Assembly (NCBI GenBank): GCA_019911785.1
Contig: JAIOJM010000119.1
Coordinates: 1 to 9,281, forward strand
Source of the DNA: Sulfuricella sp.
GTDB taxonomy: Bacteria > Pseudomonadota > Gammaproteobacteria > Burkholderiales > Sulfuricellaceae
Direction of reading: 5' to 3'
Length of the DNA: 9,281 nucleotides
Position numbers and translations under genes: made by a program. The notes beneath the pieces were generated by a model that made no database searches, had not been told where the DNA came from, and was given only the letters and a program-made list of their open reading frames with translations. This document shows positions 6,988 through 9,281 of this stretch, piece by piece; position 1 is the stretch's first letter; the number at the start of each line of letters is the position of its first letter.

Positions 6988-7769
6988 GCGCACCCTGCTT
7001 CCTCGCCCATCCGCGCCGCCGGGTCCTGGCGGTAAAATTCGGCCAGCTGCCGGTACACCTCGGGATATTCCCGCAGCAGGGCGTGCGGGATTTCAAAAAA
7101 AGCCTCGCTCGCCACGGCAAAGAATTCCGCCGGGCTTTCCGCCGCATAAGGGTCGATCACCGTTTCCGCATCGGATTCGACTTTGGCGCTAAAATCGTCA
7201 AATGCCCCGGAGAAAGCCTGAGTCCAGGCGACCCGATCCATTTTGCGATGCAGCGGCGGGAAGCCGTCCGGCGCGCCGTTCAGCATATCCAGCTTGTGGG
7301 CGAATTCGTGGATCACGACGTTGACGCCGTCGTGCTCGCCGGAGCGCTCCGCATCGGCGCCGGACAGGATCACCGGCCCGCGCTCCCAGGATTCGCCGAT
7401 CATCGGTTCGCGCATCTGGTGCACCACCCCGTCTTCATCCATGAATTCGTATTCCGGCACGAATTCGTCCGGATAGACGATGACCGACACCCAGCCCGCA
7501 TAGTAGTCCAGACCCAAATTGAGAATCGGCAAGCACGCCTGTGCTGCAATCTTCAATCTCATGTCGCCACTCAAACCATATCCGCCCGCCGCGACCAGTT
7601 CCTTTTCGTGCAAAAACAAAATCACCAGTTCGCGCAGGCGGTTGAGCTCGTCACCCGACAGCCCGCCCAGTAGCGGCAAGGACACAACTGCATCCCGCCA
7701 TGCCGGTTCGGGCAGTGTATCGTGTTGCTGGATGCGCCTCCTGCGCCAGTTCCTGAAGCTCCACACCAT
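6984..7769 (-). CDS. mtfA: MtfA-type zinc-dependent peptidase (M90 family)
   Basis: This 261-residue soluble metallopeptidase belongs to the MtfA family (Mlc titration factor A; about 265 residues in enterobacteria). The zinc motif is VIHEFAHKLDMLNG, with H154 and H158 as ligands and E155 as catalytic base; the third ligand should be a Glu in ESPAEFFAVASEAFFE, probably E215. Other family wording includes VSVIVYPDEFV and GPVILSGADAE. In E. coli and Klebsiella the protein binds the glucose repressor Mlc and has aminopeptidase activity; whether a partner like Mlc exists here is unknown. The ATG at 7769 has AGGA four bases upstream. It faces an AT-rich spacer that probably holds its promoter, and its TGA overlaps the hydrolase start. 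No signal peptide is seen, so it should be cytoplasmic. Confidence 0.93.
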   Translation of the reverse strand: MVWSFRNWRRRRIQQHDTLPEPAWRDAVVSLPLLGGLSGDELNRLRELVILFLHEKELVAAGGYGLSGDMRLKIAAQACLPILNLGLDYYAGWVSVIVYPDEFVPEYEFMDEDGVVHQMREPMIGESWERGPVILSGADAERSGEHDGVNVVIHEFAHKLDMLNGAPDGFPPLHRKMDRVAWTQAFSGAFDDFSAKVESDAETVIDPYAAESPAEFFAVASEAFFEIPHALLREYPEVYRQLAEFYRQDPAARMGEEAGCA

Positions 7770-7829
7770 GGCATCCTGAAATAATATAACTGATTGAATT
7801 AAAATACTTATTATTTAATTAAAAATATC

Positions 7830-7857
7830 TTGAAATCACTATTTTATTCTCTATATT
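7830..7857 (+). promoter_or_regulatory. Sigma-70-like promoter for the small gene
   Basis: The -35 is TTGAAA (7830-7835) and the -10 is TATATT (7852-7857), with a 16-bp spacer in AT-rich DNA. A start near 7864 would leave a leader of about 70 nt before the ATG at 7935. Confidence 0.5.
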
Positions 7858-7869
7858 TAACTAATACAT

Positions 7870-7887
7870 GGAGGGTGCTCACCTTCC
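7870..7887 (+). promoter_or_regulatory. Small leader hairpin before the 66-residue gene
   Basis: GGAGGGT (7870-7876) pairs with ACCTTCC (7881-7887) over a 4-base loop, with one G-U pair. The 3' arm (CACC then TTCC) can also partly pair with the real Shine-Dalgarno GGAGGTG at 7924-7930, so the two foldings would exclude each other. This is a visible pattern; any control role is conjecture. Confidence 0.3.
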
Positions 7888-7934
7888 ACATGAAAAATTC
7901 CCGTCAACGAGAAAACGCAATACGGAGGTGTCAA

Positions 7935-8135
7935 ATGCACCGTTTGGTCATTCAAACCGAAGCCATGCTGTATGAGTTCCGCAAGCACATTCCCACCGAC
8001 TGCAAGACCGCGAAATCCATTGACCGCAACGACTCTTGGGACAGGGTTGCAACCTTCGCCAAGGACGACGGTTTTCTGGATCTCGCCGAACGACTGAAGG
8101 AATCGAAATATCAATTGCTTAAGCAAACTCACTGA
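7935..8135 (+). CDS. Small unrecognised protein, 66 residues
   Basis: I do not recognise this protein. The ATG at 7935 is chosen because GGAGGTG (7924-7930) lies four bases upstream; an earlier in-frame ATG at 7890 would give 81 residues but lacks a well-placed ribosome binding site. The protein is charged and soluble-looking, probably helical, without a signal peptide or membrane segment. It begins MHRLVIQTEAMLYEFRKHIP, has one Cys (in PTDCKT), and ends in an amphipathic run (DDGFLDLAERLKESKYQLLKQ). It has its own promoter-like sequence and leader in an AT-rich spacer and ends nine bases from the convergent relA stop. The good ribosome binding site and own promoter make it a credible gene; function is unknown. 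Confidence 0.65.
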   Translation: MHRLVIQTEAMLYEFRKHIPTDCKTAKSIDRNDSWDRVATFAKDDGFLDLAERLKESKYQLLKQTH

Positions 8136-8144
8136 GAAAGTTGA

Positions 8145-9281
8145 TCAGCTGCGCCGCGCCCAAGCCACGCCGGGCACTTCCCGGATCAGGGCGAGGATGC
8201 GCGCGAGCTGATCAAGATCGGCGATCTGCACGGTAAAACGCATTCCCGCCTGAAGCCCCCGGCTTAGCGTGCTCACTGCCGTGACGTTGATTTTCTCGCG
8301 CGTCATCACCTCGGAAACGTCGCGCAGCAACCCCTGCCGATCGTTCGCCTCGATCTCGATGTCCACCTCGTAATGACCGCCGCTCTTCGTGCCCCAGCTG
8401 GCGACGAGCAACCGGTCGCGCTGACTCTCATCAAAATGCAGAACATTCGGGCAATCCTGGCGATGGATTGCCACCCCTCGACCATGCGTAACGAAACCGA
8501 TGATTGCATCCGGCGGCACCGGCTTGCAGCATTTGGCAATCGTGGTGAGCATCCCGCCCTCGCCGTGGAGCAGCACCCCGGAGGCAGACGGACCGATGCC
8601 CGCACGCGGTGCGGGCAGATGCCATTCTTCCTCTCTGGGCTCGACCTCTTCCTGGACCGCCGCCATCACCTGACGGGCGGTAATGTCGCCGCGCCCGATG
8701 GCGGCGAGCAAATCCTCGGGCCTGGCGAAGCGGTTTTTCTGCGCCAGCGTTTCCAGGTTGGGCAGGGGCAAACCTAGGCGATGGGTTTCCTTCTCCAGCG
8801 CCTCGCGCCCCTGGGAAACATTCTCCTCGTAGTGCTGGTGCTTGAACCAGTGGCGGATTTTCGCCTTGGCGCGCGAGGTCTTGACATAGCCCAGGTTGGA
8901 GTTGAGCCAGTCGCGCGAAGGCCCGCCCTGCTTCACGGTGATGATCTCGACGCGCTGGCCGTTCTGTAACGGGTAAGTGAGCGGCACGATATTGCCGTCC
9001 ACCTTGGCACCGCGGCAGCGGTCGCCCAAGTCGGTGTGGACGTGGTAGGCGAAGTCGATCGGGGTCGCCCCCTTGGGCAGCGCCACCACCTTGCCCTGCG
9101 GAGTGAGGATGTAAACCGTGTCCTGGAACAGCCGGTCTTGAATTGCTCCATCAGCTCGCCGGCATCGTGGACGTCCTCCTTCCACTCCATGATCTGGCGC
9201 AGCCAGGCGATCTTTTCCTCGAACCCGGCGTCCTGCCTGCCGCCTTCCTTGTAGCGCCAATGTGCCGCCACGCCCAGCTCG
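8145..9281 (-). pseudogene. relA: relA 3' half ((p)ppGpp synthetase), frameshifted and cut by the window edge
   Basis: RelA makes (p)ppGpp in the stringent response. Only the region after the synthetase domain is present. From the window edge one frame reads ELGVAAHWRYKEGG through DAGELMEQFKT. The family continuation, LFQDTVYILTPQGKVV, appears only in another frame, so one base is missing near 9132-9133, where only GG stands between the ACC and CTG codons. Downstream of this come a complete TGS domain (DTVYILTP to VEIIT), PSRDWLNSNLGYVKTSRAKAKIRHWF, the helical region, the conserved-cysteine segment (AKCCKPVP to HRQDCPN) and a C-terminal ACT domain. The PSRDWLN...NLGYV wording fits RelA rather than SpoT. 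If real, translation would run into 60-odd unrelated residues, stopping at 8933, and lose the ribosome-sensing regulatory half. Sequencing or assembly error is an equal alternative. The gene converges on the small plus-strand gene. Confidence 0.9.

Larger units (their letters stand above)
7770..7934. other. AT-rich divergent intergenic spacer
   Basis: This 165-bp spacer between mtfA and the small plus-strand gene is markedly AT-rich between about 7778 and 7865, unlike the GC-rich coding DNA around it. It holds a plus-strand promoter-like pair and several TATATT/TATTAT-type sequences on the minus strand that could serve mtfA, but I cannot single out a convincing minus-strand -35. No gene is seen in it. 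Confidence 0.6.

Noticed and set aside
7830..7934. Extended TTG-initiated form of the small protein
   Set aside because: The TTG is the likely -35 hexamer, and the extension has no ribosome binding site; the ATG at 7935 has a strong one.
8115..8126. Perfect palindrome TTGCTTAAGCAA in the end of the small gene
   Set aside because: It has no loop space or T tract and encodes LLKQ; too short to call a terminator or operator.
8141..8215. 10-bp inverted repeat TTGATCAGCT / AGCTGATCAA near the relA 3' end
   Set aside because: The arms are 55 bp apart, one lies in conserved coding sequence, and no T tract follows, so a terminator is not supported.

Overview
The window looks like a stretch of chromosome from a betaproteobacterium. 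The support is high-GC coding DNA, a RelA C-terminal half with betaproteobacterial-type wording, a CzcCBA/CusCBA-like heavy-metal efflux operon facing a CusRS-type two-component system, and a copy of the ATTCCC-N8-GGGAAT inverted repeat family (dRS3-like) common in Neisseria and many Betaproteobacteria. Genus cannot be fixed from sequence alone; a Nitrosomonadales/Gallionellales-type relative is a guess. There are no tRNA or rRNA genes, CRISPR arrays or transposase genes.

Left part (1-3520, minus strand): a tripartite RND efflux operon in the order outer membrane channel (TolC/CzcC type), periplasmic adaptor (CzcB/CusB type), inner membrane pump (CzcA/CusA type, cut by the window edge). The adaptor is unusual in two ways. 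A 67-bp perfect inverted-repeat element sits in its signal-peptide coding region; removing exactly that element on paper restores an in-frame ATG signal peptide. The adaptor also carries a second signal-like hydrophobic segment and a second copy of an HGxEDHGD motif in its middle.

Centre (3521-6127): a 151-bp divergent control region with a CusR-box-like dyad overlapping a good promoter. It is followed on the plus strand by a heavy-metal response regulator, its sensor kinase (ATGA overlap) and dgkA (3-bp gap). Regulator and kinase presumably sense a periplasmic metal and switch on the divergent efflux genes. dgkA recycles diacylglycerol and is a bystander or a membrane-stress partner.

Right part (6145-9281): a minus-strand pair, mtfA (zinc peptidase) then an alpha/beta hydrolase (BEM46/YfhR-like), overlapping by ATGA. 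An AT-rich spacer follows, with a promoter and leader for an unrecognised 66-residue protein on the plus strand. Convergent to that is the 3' half of relA, broken by a one-base frameshift just before its TGS domain (real mutation or sequence error).

The strongest anomalies are the repeat insertion that rewires the adaptor start, the double-signal adaptor, and the relA frameshift.
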